Below are positions 49,777-59,267 of a DNA stretch of 64,000 nt, piece after piece. This DNA is from Vibrio sp. 14G-20 (lineage in GTDB: Bacteria; Pseudomonadota; Gammaproteobacteria; Enterobacterales; Vibrionaceae): contig NZ_JAPHPW010000003.1 in assembly GCF_026241515.1 (NCBI RefSeq), positions 186,001-250,000 of the forward strand, in the 5' to 3' direction. The notes below the pieces were generated by a model. It was not told the origin of the DNA, did not search any database, and saw nothing but the letters and a program-made list of their open reading frames with translations. The number at the start of each line of letters is the position of its first letter. Within the stretch, counting starts at the first letter, position 1. Both the position numbers and the translations under genes were made by a program.

Positions 49777-50295
49777 GTGATAGATGGCGATGGTTACCGA
49801 TTAAATGTTGGTATTGTAATCTGTAACAACCATGGTCAGGTCTTCTGGGCTAAACGATACGGGCAACATTCATGGCAATTCCCTCAAGGGGGAATAGATG
49901 AAGGTGAGACTCCGGAACAGGCAATGTACCGCGAGTTGTATGAAGAGGTTGGCCTTACTAAAAAGGATGTAAAGATCGTCGCGACAAGTCGTCATTGGTT
50001 ACGCTACAAGCTACCCAAACGACTGGTTCGGTGGGATTCTAAACCTGTCTGTATTGGACAAAAACAGAAGTGGTTCCTTTTGCGCTTAGATTGCGATGAA
50101 TCGCATATCAATATGCAGCGTGGAAGTACACCTGAGTTTGATGGTTGGCGTTGGGTGAGTTACTGGTACCCAGTTCGACAAGTTGTTTCTTTCAAGCGAG
50201 ATGTTTACCGTCGAGCGATGAAAGAGTTCGCATCTTTAGCAATGCCGTTTAAAGAGCGAAAAATAAAAGGAAAGCGCAAATTGCGTAGAGGTTAA
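49777..50295 (+). CDS. rppH: RNA pyrophosphohydrolase RppH
   Basis: The 172-residue Nudix enzyme removes pyrophosphate from triphosphorylated mRNA 5' ends, triggering decay. The Nudix box is [20 protein letters not shown] followed by VG, and the conserved [18 protein letters not shown] and [14 protein letters not shown] are present. The start is GTG at 49777 ([15 protein letters not shown]), preceded by AGAGGT 6 bases upstream; the longer frame from 49714 is rejected because the family starts here. ptsP follows after 2 bp, as in E. coli. Confidence 0.96.
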   Translation: MIDGDGYRLNVGIVICNNHGQVFWAKRYGQHSWQFPQGGIDEGETPEQAMYRELYEEVGLTKKDVKIVATSRHWLRYKLPKRLVRWDSKPVCIGQKQKWFLLRLDCDESHINMQRGSTPEFDGWRWVSYWYPVRQVVSFKRDVYRRAMKEFASLAMPFKERKIKGKRKLRRG

Positions 50296-50297
50296 GC

Positions 50298-52547
50298 ATG
50301 CTCAGTCAACTAAGGGAAATAGTTGAACACGTATCAAGAGTTGAAGATGTGTCGACGGCTCTTGATATTTTGGTTAAAGAGACATGCAGTGCGATGCAGA
50401 CGGAATGTTGCACCGTGTATTTGGCAAATAATGATATGCAGCGCCTTGAGTTGATGGCAACTCAAGGCCTGATCTTCAAAGGCAATAGCATTCACATTGG
50501 TTTTGACGAAGGTCTGGTTGGCCTTGTTAAAAGAAGTGCTGAACCTATCAACCTTGCACAAGCGTCTGCTCACCCTGCTTATAAGTTTTTTCCAGAGCTT
50601 GGAGAAAACGTCTATCACTCTTTTCTCGGTACTCCGATTATCCACCGCAAGCAAGTGCTCGGTGTATTGGTCATTCAACAGAAGACCCCGCGTTTATTCA
50701 GTGAGATGGAAGAATCTTTCCTTGTCACGCTCTCAGCGCAACTTGCGGTTATTGTGGCGCACGCCCAAACTCAAGGCCATTGGCTGTTAGAGCAACAGAA
50801 GCTACCTGCGACTAAAGGTATTGCAGCTTCATCGGGCGTGGCGATTGGTGACTTATGGTGGGACAACACTCAGCCTGAACTTACCGATGTTTATCCTGCT
50901 TCGACGCTCAATGTAGAGAGAGAGCATGAGTTGTTGGCGGTAGCGGTTGAAAACGCCCTCAATGACTTTAAGCGTATGCGAAAGCGCTTAGATAGCGAAA
51001 TCAATAAAGACGCGTTGGCGATCTTTGACCTGTTTACTCACTTACTCAACGATCCTATGTTGCGTAAGGATCTAAAGAGCCAAATCCAGAAAGGCGATAA
51101 AGCCGATTGGGCACTAAGACAGGTTGTAGAGAGCTATTCGAACCGCTTTGCTCGTATGTCGGACGTATACCTTCGTGAGAGAGCACAAGACATCCGAGAG
51201 CTCGGACAAAGGCTGCTGTATTTCCTCCACAACTCTGAACATGAACTCCGCACGTTAGATAAGCCGATTATTCTAGTGGTTCGTGAGTTAACCGCTTCGG
51301 TATTAGCGTCTATTCCCAAAGAAAAGCTCTTGGCGGTTATTTCTTTGGAAGGGGCAGCAAACTCGCACGCAGCGATTTTATCTCGAGCGCTTGGCATACC
51401 TTCCGTCATGGGGGTAAATCTTAACTTAGCTCAAGCTAATGGTAAGCGAGCGATTGTTGATGGGTATAGCGGTGAGATCTTTATTGAGCCGACTAAAAGC
51501 CTGCTCAAAGAGTATCGAGGGCTAATTCTAGAAGAGAGTGAGCTCTCCTCTATGGTCAATCGCGAGCTGTACCTTCCGGCAAAAACCCAAGACGACAAGC
51601 AAGTCGAGATTCTGCTTAATGCGGGTTTAAGTGCAGACACTAACATCGCTATCAACCAAGGCGTTGATGGAGTAGGGCTGTATCGAACAGAAATCTCTTT
51701 CTTGTTACAACAAAGGTTCCCGTCAGAAGACGAACAGTTCAAGCAGTATCGTTCTGTGTTGGCAAGTTACCCTGAGAAACAAGTGGTGATGCGTACGCTG
51801 GATATTGGTGGAGATAAGGCGTTACCTTACTTCCCAATAGAAGAAGACAATCCATTCCTTGGTTGGCGTGGCATTCGTTTTACCCTTGATCATCCTGACA
51901 TCTTTATTATTCAGTTACGCGCTATGCTGCGTGCGAGCTGTGATAGTCAGAATTTAAGTATCCTATTACCGATGATTTCGGGTGCTCAAGAGCTGGATGA
52001 TGCGGTTCAGCTTATAGAGCAAGCCTACGACGAAGTGCATGAACTCGACAACCGAGTGCGTATGCCACGCATTGGTATCATGATTGAAGTGCCATCAATG
52101 CTGTATTTGCTGCCGTTAATCGCAGACAAGGTCGATTTTGTTTCTGTGGGTACCAATGACTTAACCCAATATTTATTGGCGGTTGACCGGAACAATTCCC
52201 GCGTATCTGATGTCTATGAATCCATGCACCCTGCGGTGATCATGGCATTAAAACAAATTCATGATACATGTAAGCAATATCAATTACCTGTGTGTATTTG
52301 TGGAGAGCTAGCCGGTGATCCTATGGGCGCATTACTGTTGATTGGGCTAGGGTACGAAACGTTAAGTATGAATACCTCGAATGTGGCTAGAACCAAATAT
52401 TTGATTCGTCAATCTAAGCTTAGTGAACTGCAAGATTTGGCAAATGAGGCGCTATCAAAACCATATGGAAGTGACATCTATAGTATGATGCTCAACTATT
52501 TCGAAGAGCGTGAATTTACAGGCTTCATTCGAGCGGGTAAAAAATAG
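50298..52547 (+). CDS. ptsP: PTS-Ntr enzyme I (EI-Ntr)
   Basis: The 749-residue protein has an N-terminal GAF domain (about 1-150) and an enzyme-I part with phospho-His357 in GAANSHAAILSRALGIPSVMG, then GGDKALPYF, EVPSMLYLLP and GTNDLTQYLLAVDRNN for PEP binding. It starts the nitrogen PTS (PtsP-NPr-EIIA-Ntr) and the GAF domain may sense glutamine. The start follows the rppH stop by 2 bp. It is the longest gene of the rppH-thyA run. Confidence 0.96.
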   Translation: MLSQLREIVEHVSRVEDVSTALDILVKETCSAMQTECCTVYLANNDMQRLELMATQGLIFKGNSIHIGFDEGLVGLVKRSAEPINLAQASAHPAYKFFPELGENVYHSFLGTPIIHRKQVLGVLVIQQKTPRLFSEMEESFLVTLSAQLAVIVAHAQTQGHWLLEQQKLPATKGIAASSGVAIGDLWWDNTQPELTDVYPASTLNVEREHELLAVAVENALNDFKRMRKRLDSEINKDALAIFDLFTHLLNDPMLRKDLKSQIQKGDKADWALRQVVESYSNRFARMSDVYLRERAQDIRELGQRLLYFLHNSEHELRTLDKPIILVVRELTASVLASIPKEKLLAVISLEGAANSHAAILSRALGIPSVMGVNLNLAQANGKRAIVDGYSGEIFIEPTKSLLKEYRGLILEESELSSMVNRELYLPAKTQDDKQVEILLNAGLSADTNIAINQGVDGVGLYRTEISFLLQQRFPSEDEQFKQYRSVLASYPEKQVVMRTLDIGGDKALPYFPIEEDNPFLGWRGIRFTLDHPDIFIIQLRAMLRASCDSQNLSILLPMISGAQELDDAVQLIEQAYDEVHELDNRVRMPRIGIMIEVPSMLYLLPLIADKVDFVSVGTNDLTQYLLAVDRNNSRVSDVYESMHPAVIMALKQIHDTCKQYQLPVCICGELAGDPMGALLLIGLGYETLSMNTSNVARTKYLIRQSKLSELQDLANEALSKPYGSDIYSMMLNYFEEREFTGFIRAGKK

Positions 52548-52555
52548 GATTTAAC

Positions 52556-53347
52556 GTGTCATACGAACTCATTGGCTTGTTGGCAGGCCTTGGTGCTGTT
52601 GTTGGTGTTTTAGCGGGTTTGCTGGGCATTGGTGGTGGTTTGCTGGTGGTTCCAGCCTTACTTTTTTTGCTCCCTAAAGCGGGTATTCCTCAAGAATTTG
52701 CGATGCAGATGGCATTGGCGACTTCGTTATCAACCATTATAGTTACGTCAGGATCGTCTGCGATTAATCACTTAAAATTGGGTAACGTAGAGATATTTGT
52801 CGTTAAATGGTTGATGCCAGGTGTAGTGATCGGTGGCTTCCTCGGTTCTTTCGTGGCCGATGTGATCCCAGCTCAATATCTACCAAAAGTCTTCGGTGTG
52901 ATTGTCTTGGTATTGGCGTTGCAAATGCTGTTGTCGATTCGTTCTAAGAGCCAAAAATCGATGCCGGGTTCAGCTAAAACCGTGTTGTGTGGTGGCGGTA
53001 TTGGTTTGGTATCAAGCTTAGCGGGTATTGGTGGTGGGTCATTATCGGTGCCTTTCCTTAACCATCACGGTGTGGAAATGCGCAAAGCGGTTGGCTCATC
53101 ATCGGTGTGTGGTTGTGTTATTGCGATCTCGGGAATGCTCGGTTTCATCTGGCATGGTTCTTCTGTCGATGATCTGCCTGCATTTAGCTTGGGCTATGTT
53201 TATCTTCCTGCTTTGATTGCAATATCTTGTACTTCAGTCCTAACTACTCGAGTGGGGGCGAAACTGGCCACTCAACTGCCTACCTCTGTGCTGAAGAAAT
53301 TTTTTGCGGTATTTTTAATGTTTATAGCAGCGACAATGCTGCTGTAG
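52556..53347 (+). CDS. TauE/SafE-family membrane protein
   Basis: The 263-residue protein has about eight hydrophobic segments and the duplicated Gly-rich motif LLGIGGGLLVVPALLF and SLAGIGGGSLSVPFL typical of the TauE/SafE (DUF81) sulfite or organosulfur exporters. Substrate unknown. GTG start 8 bp after the ptsP stop, with AGGA upstream, so it is co-transcribed. In E. coli ptsP is followed directly by lgt, so this is an inserted gene in the vibrio order. Confidence 0.85.
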   Translation: MSYELIGLLAGLGAVVGVLAGLLGIGGGLLVVPALLFLLPKAGIPQEFAMQMALATSLSTIIVTSGSSAINHLKLGNVEIFVVKWLMPGVVIGGFLGSFVADVIPAQYLPKVFGVIVLVLALQMLLSIRSKSQKSMPGSAKTVLCGGGIGLVSSLAGIGGGSLSVPFLNHHGVEMRKAVGSSSVCGCVIAISGMLGFIWHGSSVDDLPAFSLGYVYLPALIAISCTSVLTTRVGAKLATQLPTSVLKKFFAVFLMFIAATMLL

Positions 53348-53404
53348 TGTCTTGTCTGTCAGCTGCTGAGCTGACCGTTATTCAATTTAGATAGAGAGCC
53401 AAGT

Positions 53405-54226
53405 ATGTCTCAGGGTTTTATCGAATTCCCAAATATCGATCCTGTTCTTATTGAACTAGGACCAATTTCAGTTCGCTGGTACGGCTTAATGTATCTTGTT
53501 GGCTTTATGTTTGCTCTTTGGCTAGCAAATCGCCGAGCAGATCAACCCGATAGTGGTTGGACCCGAGAGCAAGTATCAGACTTGCTGTTTGCAGGCTTTC
53601 TAGGTGTGGTGCTGGGTGGTCGTATTGGCTACGTACTGTTCTATAACTTTGACCTTTTCCTAGCCGACCCTCTTTACCTCTTTAAGGTATGGACGGGTGG
53701 TATGTCTTTCCACGGTGGTTTGCTTGGTGTTATTACTGCCATGTTTTGGTATGCGAAAAAGAACGGTCGAACCTTCTTTGGTGTCGCAGACATGATCGCA
53801 CCATTGGTTCCATTTGGTTTGGGCATGGGTCGTTTAGGTAACTTCATGAACAGCGAGCTTTGGGGCCGTGTGACTGACGTGCCATGGGCTATCGTGTTCC
53901 CTAATGGTGGTCCACTTCCTCGTCACCCATCTCAACTTTATGAAATGGCGCTTGAGGGGATTGTACTGTTCTTCATCTTGAACTGGTTTATTAAAAAGCC
54001 GCGTCCTCTTGGTTCTGTGTCAGGGTTATTCCTAGCAGGATATGGTACATTCCGCTTCTTAGTAGAATACGTACGTGAACCAGATGCTCACCTTGGTTTG
54101 TTCGGTGGATTTATCTCGATGGGACAAATCCTGTCACTGCCAATGGTTATCATCGGTGTGCTGATGATGGTTTGGGCATACAAACGCGGTCACTACAAAG
54201 ACGAATTACCACAACAAACGAAGTAA
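53405..54226 (+). CDS. lgt: Prolipoprotein diacylglyceryl transferase
   Basis: The 273-residue inner-membrane enzyme adds diacylglycerol from phosphatidylglycerol to the lipobox Cys. Signature segments are [37 protein letters not shown] and RHPSQLYE. About seven hydrophobic segments. AGAGAGCC lies upstream of the ATG. It is followed after 9 bp by thyA, as in E. coli. Its substrates in this window include the predicted lipoproteins at 310, 19371 and possibly DsbC. Confidence 0.96.
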   Translation: MSQGFIEFPNIDPVLIELGPISVRWYGLMYLVGFMFALWLANRRADQPDSGWTREQVSDLLFAGFLGVVLGGRIGYVLFYNFDLFLADPLYLFKVWTGGMSFHGGLLGVITAMFWYAKKNGRTFFGVADMIAPLVPFGLGMGRLGNFMNSELWGRVTDVPWAIVFPNGGPLPRHPSQLYEMALEGIVLFFILNWFIKKPRPLGSVSGLFLAGYGTFRFLVEYVREPDAHLGLFGGFISMGQILSLPMVIIGVLMMVWAYKRGHYKDELPQQTK

Positions 54227-54235
54227 GGAATTGGT

Positions 54236-55087
54236 GTGAAACAGTATTTAGATCTCTGTCAGCGTATCGTTGATGACGGTACTTGGATTGAAAATGAACG
54301 TACGGGCAAGCGCTGCCTAACTGTGATCAATGCTGACCTGGAATATGATGTTGGTAATAACCAGTTCCCTCTAGTAACAACACGCAAGAGCTTCTGGAAA
54401 GCGGCGGTTGCTGAACTGCTTGGCTATATCCGTGGTTACGATAATGCTGAAGACTTCCGCAAACTAGGCACTAAAACTTGGGATGCAAACTCTAACCTGA
54501 ACGAAGCATGGCTGAATAACCCTTACCGCAAGGGTGAAGACGACATGGGACGTGTTTACGGCGTTCAAGGACGTGCATGGGCGAAACCTGATGGCGGTCA
54601 TATCGACCAACTGAAGAAGATTGTTGATGATCTAACGAACGGTATTGATGACCGTGGCGAGATCTTAAACTTCTATAACCCAGGTGAGTTCCACATGGGT
54701 TGTTTACGTCCGTGTATGTACAGCCACCACTTCTCTCTACTTGGTGACACTTTGTACCTAAACAGTACTCAGCGCTCTTGTGATGTTCCATTAGGTCTGA
54801 ACTTCAACATGGTTCAAGTGTATGTGTTCCTAGCAATCATGGCGCAAATCACTGGTAAGAAAGCGGGTGTGGCTTACCACAAGCTGGTTAATGCTCATAT
54901 CTACGAAGATCAACTCGCACCTATGCGAGATATCCAGTTGAAGCGTGAGCCTTTAGCAGGGCCAACATTCCATATCAATCCTGAGATTAAGTCTTTAGAA
55001 GATTTGGAAACGTGGGTGACGATGGATGACTTCTGGGTTGAAGGCTACGAATGCCACGAAGCGATTAAGTACCCATTCTCGGTGTAA
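54236..55087 (+). CDS. thyA: Thymidylate synthase ThyA, Vibrio-type
   Basis: The 283-residue enzyme methylates dUMP using methylene-tetrahydrofolate. Motifs: [32 protein letters not shown], nucleophile Cys in [31 protein letters not shown] and the folate/nucleotide contact [10 protein letters not shown]. It is about 19 residues longer than E. coli ThyA (264) and divergent across much of its length, the form seen in vibrios and some phages. GTG start, GGAATTG upstream. Last gene of the rppH-ptsP-TauE-lgt-thyA run; a terminator follows. Confidence 0.93.
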   Translation: MKQYLDLCQRIVDDGTWIENERTGKRCLTVINADLEYDVGNNQFPLVTTRKSFWKAAVAELLGYIRGYDNAEDFRKLGTKTWDANSNLNEAWLNNPYRKGEDDMGRVYGVQGRAWAKPDGGHIDQLKKIVDDLTNGIDDRGEILNFYNPGEFHMGCLRPCMYSHHFSLLGDTLYLNSTQRSCDVPLGLNFNMVQVYVFLAIMAQITGKKAGVAYHKLVNAHIYEDQLAPMRDIQLKREPLAGPTFHINPEIKSLEDLETWVTMDDFWVEGYECHEAIKYPFSV

Positions 55088-55109
55088 TCTAATTTGCTTT
55101 GTTTGATTG

Positions 55110-55136
55110 AAAGGCTGCCTCTGTGCAGCCTTTTTT
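55110..55136 (+). terminator. Terminator after thyA
   Basis: GGCTGC (55113-55118) pairs with GCAGCC (55125-55130) with an A run before and six T after. Confidence 0.85.
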
Positions 55137-55165
55137 GTATCTAAATTGCAGTGATTAGTAATCGA

Positions 55166-55600
55166 GATTCGAGATGCGAAGAGCAAAAATTATATGCTGT
55201 GTGGTGCTTTATGTTGCTCGTTTACTCTCAACCCGCATCTGCATTTATCTTCGCTACTCGCTTACACGCACCTCGAATCTGCCCTTTAGGTCGTCATTCC
55301 CTAGACTGACGGAGGAAGGAGTAGGAATCTCATTCGTGGTGTGTTTGTGAGATTCCCGATCACGATCATACCTCGCTGTAGGAAATGACAGAGGTATATA
55401 GATTCGAGGAAACAAGGTTCGAGGTGCAAATAGGTTGTTTAGATACGAGTATATGAGATGCGGTTTACGAAGAGCGTGTTTAGATTTGAGTATATGAGGT
55501 AATTAGATATCAAATACAAATAATCAGATAACGGGATTTTCGTTACTCGTTTACCCGTATCTCGCATCTTCTTTTTGATACTCGCATCCCGTATCTGCAG
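55166..55600. repeat. Mosaic of degenerate inverted and direct repeats
   Basis: A GATTCGAGATGCGAAGAGC-like module recurs on both strands. Forward copies are at 55166-55184, 55401-55427 and 55441-55475; reverse copies at 55216-55242, 55252-55279, 55541-55570 and 55577-55600. GTTTAGATACGAGTATATGAG (55437-55457) is repeated with two changes at 55478-55498. The copies bracket the palindromic element at 55293-55389. No credible gene lies in 55137-55607. This resembles dispersed vibrio repeats; the family name is not known to me. Confidence 0.6.
55293..55389. repeat. 97-bp imperfect palindromic element
   Basis: GTCATTCC (55293-55300) and GGAAATGAC (55381-55389) form outer arms; GGAATCTCA (55324-55332) and TGAGATTCC (55348-55356) form a perfect inner 9-bp stem. 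Size and design are like ERIC- or RU-type intergenic palindromes. It is enclosed by the module repeats of the surrounding region. Confidence 0.6.
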
Positions 55601-55607
55601 TACAGAA

Positions 55608-55643
55608 AAGAAAAAGCCCGCAACCTAGGAGGCTGCGGGCTTT
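55608..55643 (-). terminator. Terminator of the Na+/phosphate symporter gene
   Basis: On the minus strand AAAGCCCGCA...CC pairs with GG...TGCGGGCTTT, followed by a T5 run (AAAAAG on the plus strand at 55611). Confidence 0.88.
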
Positions 55644-55667
55644 GCTATAAGCGATGTTTGTTTTCTG

Positions 55668-56813
55668 TTAAGCAGTAAGAGCTAACACGCTACCAGGCAG
55701 TACAAGGAATACCGCAACAAGGTAACCAGCTACTACAGCTTTGTTCTTCACAGCCATGTCAGAAATGATGTCAGAAGCTTTAACTGGTAGTTCACGTAGG
55801 AACGGGATACCGAAGATGAATACCGTTGCCATGATGTTGAACACCAAGTGTACTAGAGCAATCTGTAGTGCGAATACTGCGAACTCACCAGATACTGCGG
55901 TTGCTGCAAGTAGAGCGGTAATACATGTACCGATGTTTGCGCCCAGAGTGAATGGGTAAACGTCACGTACTTTAAGAACACCTGAACCTACTAGCGGAAC
56001 CATTAAGCTTGTTGTCGTTGAAGAAGACTGAACAAGGATAGTAACGATAGAGCCAGAAGCGATACCGTGGATTGGACCACGACCGATTGCGTTCTTTAGA
56101 ATCTCACGAGCACGGCCAACCATTAGGCTCTTCATTAGCTTACCCATTACTGTGATAGCTACAAAGATAGTCGCGATACCAAGAACGATAAGCATGATGC
56201 CGCCAACAGTGTCGCCAAATGTTGATAGTGGCTCTTTAATCGCACTGACTACAGGTTTAGTGATTGGCTTGATGAAGTTAAGACCACCCATGCTCATATC
56301 ACCTGTTGCTAGCATTGGAGATACTAACCAGTGAGAAATCTTCTCTAGAATACCAAACGCCATCTCTAGTGGTAGGAAGATAGCAACGGCTAATAGGTTA
56401 AAGAAGTCGTGAATGGTCGCACTTGCGAATGCACGCTTGAACTCTTCTTTACAACGAACATGACCAAGACTAACTAGCGTATTGGTTACCGTAGTACCAA
56501 TGTTTGCACCCATGATCATAGGGATTGCTAGCTCAACAGGTAAACCACCTGCCACAAGGCCAACGATAATTGAAGTAACTGTACTTGATGATTGAATAAG
56601 CGCTGTTGCTACTAAACCAATCATTAAGCCTGCAACTGGGTGTGAAGCAAATTCGAAAAGAACCTTTGCTTGCTCGCCTGTTGCCCATTTGAAGCCTGTA
56701 CCAACCATTGAAACTGAAAGTAATAGTAGGTAAAGCATGAATGCCAAGTTAGCCCAGCGTAGCCAACGAGTTGTGCTCGAGATAGGCGCTGCTGCAGTAG
56801 TAGCTTGGTTCAT
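55668..56813 (-). CDS. Na+/phosphate cotransporter (PNaS family, NptA-like)
   Basis: The 381-residue inner-membrane protein has the internal duplication of the PNaS family, with QSSS motifs in both halves (ALIQSSSTVTS and LVQSSSTTTS) and the repeated GANIGT (MGANIGTTVTN, LGANIGTCITA). It should import phosphate with Na+. The start at 56813 (MNQATTAAAPIS) has GGAGA 7 bases upstream; a longer frame adds 25 charged residues and lacks support. It stands alone. NptA of V. cholerae lies in the same neighbourhood next to nhaR. Direct AATATTACATT repeats lie upstream. Confidence 0.88.
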   Translation of the reverse strand: MNQATTAAAPISSTTRWLRWANLAFMLYLLLLSVSMVGTGFKWATGEQAKVLFEFASHPVAGLMIGLVATALIQSSSTVTSIIVGLVAGGLPVELAIPMIMGANIGTTVTNTLVSLGHVRCKEEFKRAFASATIHDFFNLLAVAIFLPLEMAFGILEKISHWLVSPMLATGDMSMGGLNFIKPITKPVVSAIKEPLSTFGDTVGGIMLIVLGIATIFVAITVMGKLMKSLMVGRAREILKNAIGRGPIHGIASGSIVTILVQSSSTTTSLMVPLVGSGVLKVRDVYPFTLGANIGTCITALLAATAVSGEFAVFALQIALVHLVFNIMATVFIFGIPFLRELPVKASDIISDMAVKNKAVVAGYLVAVFLVLPGSVLALTA

Positions 56814-57202
56814 AATGTTTTCTCCATTGGACCGTTTAAGTCTGTGTTTGGTCTGTTTGTTTAATCTGAGCGTGATGTTAGAGAACAAATATTTCAGTAA
56901 TATTACATTTTGGTTGAGGTGAGACTTTTTTGTGATGATTTGCTCTTTAAATATTAACCCTTGAAACGAGGTGTTATTAACTGTCTGTTTTTATTGATTT
57001 TAAACTTGGTTTGGGAACGGTGATATAGATCTTAAAAGTTAGAAAAAAATTGAAAATAATCGCTGAAATATTACATTATGAAATCAGACACTTCGAAAAA
57101 ACAAGTTGTAAGGATGGTCTTTGTTAGGTTTTTCCGAGTTTGTTGAGTGGAGGTGTCATATTTGATATAAAAGGGTATCTACTCTTTTATTACGGCACAT
57201 CT
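56814..57202. promoter_or_regulatory. Divergent region between the NptA-like gene and nhaR
   Basis: About 390 AT-rich bases without a gene. AATATTACATT occurs twice in the same orientation (56899-56909 and 57067-57077), 168 bp apart. It could be a paired regulator site. No convincing Pho box was found; only a CTGTCTG half-like sequence near 56980. Confidence 0.35.
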
Positions 57203-58093
57203 ATGTCGCACCTCAACTACAACCATCTGTATTACTTCTGGATGGTTTGCAAGCAAGGCTCTGTTACTAAAGCTGCAGAAGCCCTATTTCTAACACCGCA
57301 AACAGTAACTGGTCAGATAAAAGCTTTAGAAGAGCGCATGGATGGCAAGTTGACCAAGCGTAATGGCCGCAGTGTTGAGCCTACAGAACTTGGGCAGCTG
57401 GTATTTAAATATGCCGATCGTATGTTTGGCCTGAGTTACGAGATGTTGGATATCGTGAATTACAGCCAGCACTCCAATATTCTGTTTGATGTTGGTGTCG
57501 CGGATGCGTTGTCTAAAAGGCTTGTCAGTAAGATACTGATGTCGACGATCCCTGAAGATAACAGTATCCACCTTCGCTGTTTTGAATCGACTCACGAAAT
57601 GTTACTTGAGCAACTATCTCAACATAAGCTCGATATGATCTTGTCTGACTGTCCGGTGGACTCTAGTCAAAGCCCTGGCTTGTTTAGTAAGAAGCTGGGT
57701 GAGAGTGGCATGAGCTTTTTCAGTTCAGGCAAGGTTGAGGGCGTTAACTTTCCTGCAGTATTAGAACAAAGAAAGCTTTTGATTCCTGGTAGCCGAACCT
57801 CAATGGGGCGTAAAGTACTGCAGTGGTTTGATAGACAAGGACTTAAGACAGATATTTTAGGTGAGTTTGATGATGCCGCATTGATGAAGGCTTTTGCTCG
57901 TTATCATCATGACGCAATATTCTTAGCACCGACGCTTTATATGTCTGAAGTTGAAGAAGATACATCACTGCAACTATTAGGTGGTATTGAGGAGTTAAAA
58001 GAGGAGTACTACGTCATATTTGCTGAGAGGATGATCCAACATCCAGCAGTAAAAAACGTATGTGACGCAGATTTTAGCAAATTGTTCGAATGA
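57203..58093 (+). CDS. nhaR: LysR-type Na+-responsive activator NhaR
   Basis: The 296-residue regulator starts [20 protein letters not shown] and has the LysR winged HTH ([25 protein letters not shown]), then the effector domain with segments nearly identical to E. coli NhaR ([49 protein letters not shown]). NhaR activates nhaA in response to Na+ in E. coli. nhaA is not in this window. No clear ribosome site before the chosen ATG; an upstream TTG at 57140 is in frame but adds a hydrophobic extension and is rejected. Confidence 0.94.
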   Translation: MSHLNYNHLYYFWMVCKQGSVTKAAEALFLTPQTVTGQIKALEERMDGKLTKRNGRSVEPTELGQLVFKYADRMFGLSYEMLDIVNYSQHSNILFDVGVADALSKRLVSKILMSTIPEDNSIHLRCFESTHEMLLEQLSQHKLDMILSDCPVDSSQSPGLFSKKLGESGMSFFSSGKVEGVNFPAVLEQRKLLIPGSRTSMGRKVLQWFDRQGLKTDILGEFDDAALMKAFARYHHDAIFLAPTLYMSEVEEDTSLQLLGGIEELKEEYYVIFAERMIQHPAVKNVCDADFSKLFE

Positions 58094-58193
58094 GTTAGTT
58101 TGTTAATGAATTGATATCGATTATCATAGCTCCACCGTATGCCGAAAATATTGATAGCCCGTAGTTGGCGTGAAGGTTGTAGGGAGCCAAACT

Positions 58194-58487
58194 ATGAACT
58201 TAAAAGAGATGGAGAAGAACTCAGCACAAGCTGTGATTCTACTCAAAGCTATGGCTAACGAGCGTCGCTTACAAATTTTGTGCCTATTACATGGTACTGA
58301 ACTGTCGGTTGGGGAGTTGTGTGGCAAGTTGGAACTGAGTCAGTCTGCTTTATCTCAACATCTTGCTTGGTTGAGAAGAGATGGTTTGGTCGAAACTCGC
58401 AAAGAAGCTCAAACTGTGTATTACACATTGAGTAGTGAAGAAGTAAAAGCGATGATTAACCTACTACATGGTATTTACTGCAAGTAG
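58194..58487 (+). CDS. hlyU: ArsR/SmtB-family virulence regulator HlyU
   Basis: The 97-residue winged-helix protein has the recognition helix SQSALSQHLAWLRRDGL and C-terminal EVKAMINLLHGIYCK. It matches HlyU of vibrios, which relieves H-NS silencing of toxin genes. It has Cys30, Cys43 and Cys96; numbering eight residues longer would give 38, 51 and 104, the numbering used for redox-sensitive Cys in the V. cholerae protein. ATG 58194 follows AGGGAG by 7 bases; an upstream in-frame GTG at 58170 adds eight residues but lacks a ribosome site. It is inserted between nhaR and rpsT. Confidence 0.9.
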   Translation: MNLKEMEKNSAQAVILLKAMANERRLQILCLLHGTELSVGELCGKLELSQSALSQHLAWLRRDGLVETRKEAQTVYYTLSSEEVKAMINLLHGIYCK

Positions 58488-58701
58488 CTTATTGCTGGTG
58501 GGAGGGGAATTTCTTATCAGCGATAGAATGACACAAGGAAGTGTTAGTATTTCACGTTGAACGTTAATGTTTATCTACCTATCTACGTACCAATTTTCTT
58601 CTCTACTTGTTTTCCTGATTTATTTATCTGCTTAACTGTTTATCGGTAAGAGAAATAGGCTGTTAGCACGTAAAATAAAGCGTTACTCAAAATTTAGATA
58701 T

Positions 58702-58729
58702 AAAAAAACCGGCCAAGGCCGGTTTTTTT
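58702..58729. terminator. Bidirectional terminator between hlyU and rpsT
   Basis: CCGGCC pairs with GGCCGG around AA, flanked by A7 and T7. It serves rpsT on the minus strand and probably hlyU on the plus strand. Confidence 0.92.
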
Positions 58730-58755
58730 CGTTTTACGTTGTAATCAAATTTCTA

Positions 58756-59016
58756 TTAAAGAGCTTTGATTGCAGCAGCGAAACGAGACTTATGACGTGC
58801 AGCTTTATTCTTATGAATAAGGCCTTTAGTCGCCATACGGTCTAGAAGTGGTGTAACTTCTACAAGAGCAGCAGTTGCAGCTTCTTTATCACCAGCTGCG
58901 ATAGCTGCGATAGTCTTTTTCATGTAAGTGCGCATCATAGAACGACGGCTAGCATTGTGCTGGCGACGTTTCTCAGCTTGGATAGCGCGCTTCTTAGCAG
59001 ATTTACTGTTTGCCAA
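58756..59016 (-). CDS. rpsT: 30S ribosomal protein S20
   Basis: The 86-residue protein starts (M)[20 protein letters not shown] and ends [13 protein letters not shown], typical of S20, which binds 16S rRNA helix 44 region. The start is the TTG at 59014-59016, preceded by GGGAG 8 bases upstream; a longer ATG frame of five residues from 59031 (MGVRP) overlaps that ribosome site and is rejected. E. coli rpsT also uses UUG, linked to S20 autoregulation. Confidence 0.95.
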   Translation of the reverse strand: MANSKSAKKRAIQAEKRRQHNASRRSMMRTYMKKTIAAIAAGDKEAATAALVEVTPLLDRMATKGLIHKNKAARHKSRFAAAIKAL

Positions 59017-59267
59017 GGGTCTAACTCCCAAAAACTTAGTTCGGTGACAATTTAAGGGCGAGGACTATCCCTCATTAGCGCTTAATTGTCAAATGATTTG
59101 TGCAAAAACCAATCGTAGCCAAACAAACTTTGGTATGGAAAGGTCATCGCGGTTAAGATGGCGGGGATTCTAACAGCATTTTTAGACCAATGCTAATAAA
59201 TATGCTTCTTAGGACAGGATAGTATTTATCCTCGCTTGAAAGTAATCAACCAGTGTCAGAGGTTTCT

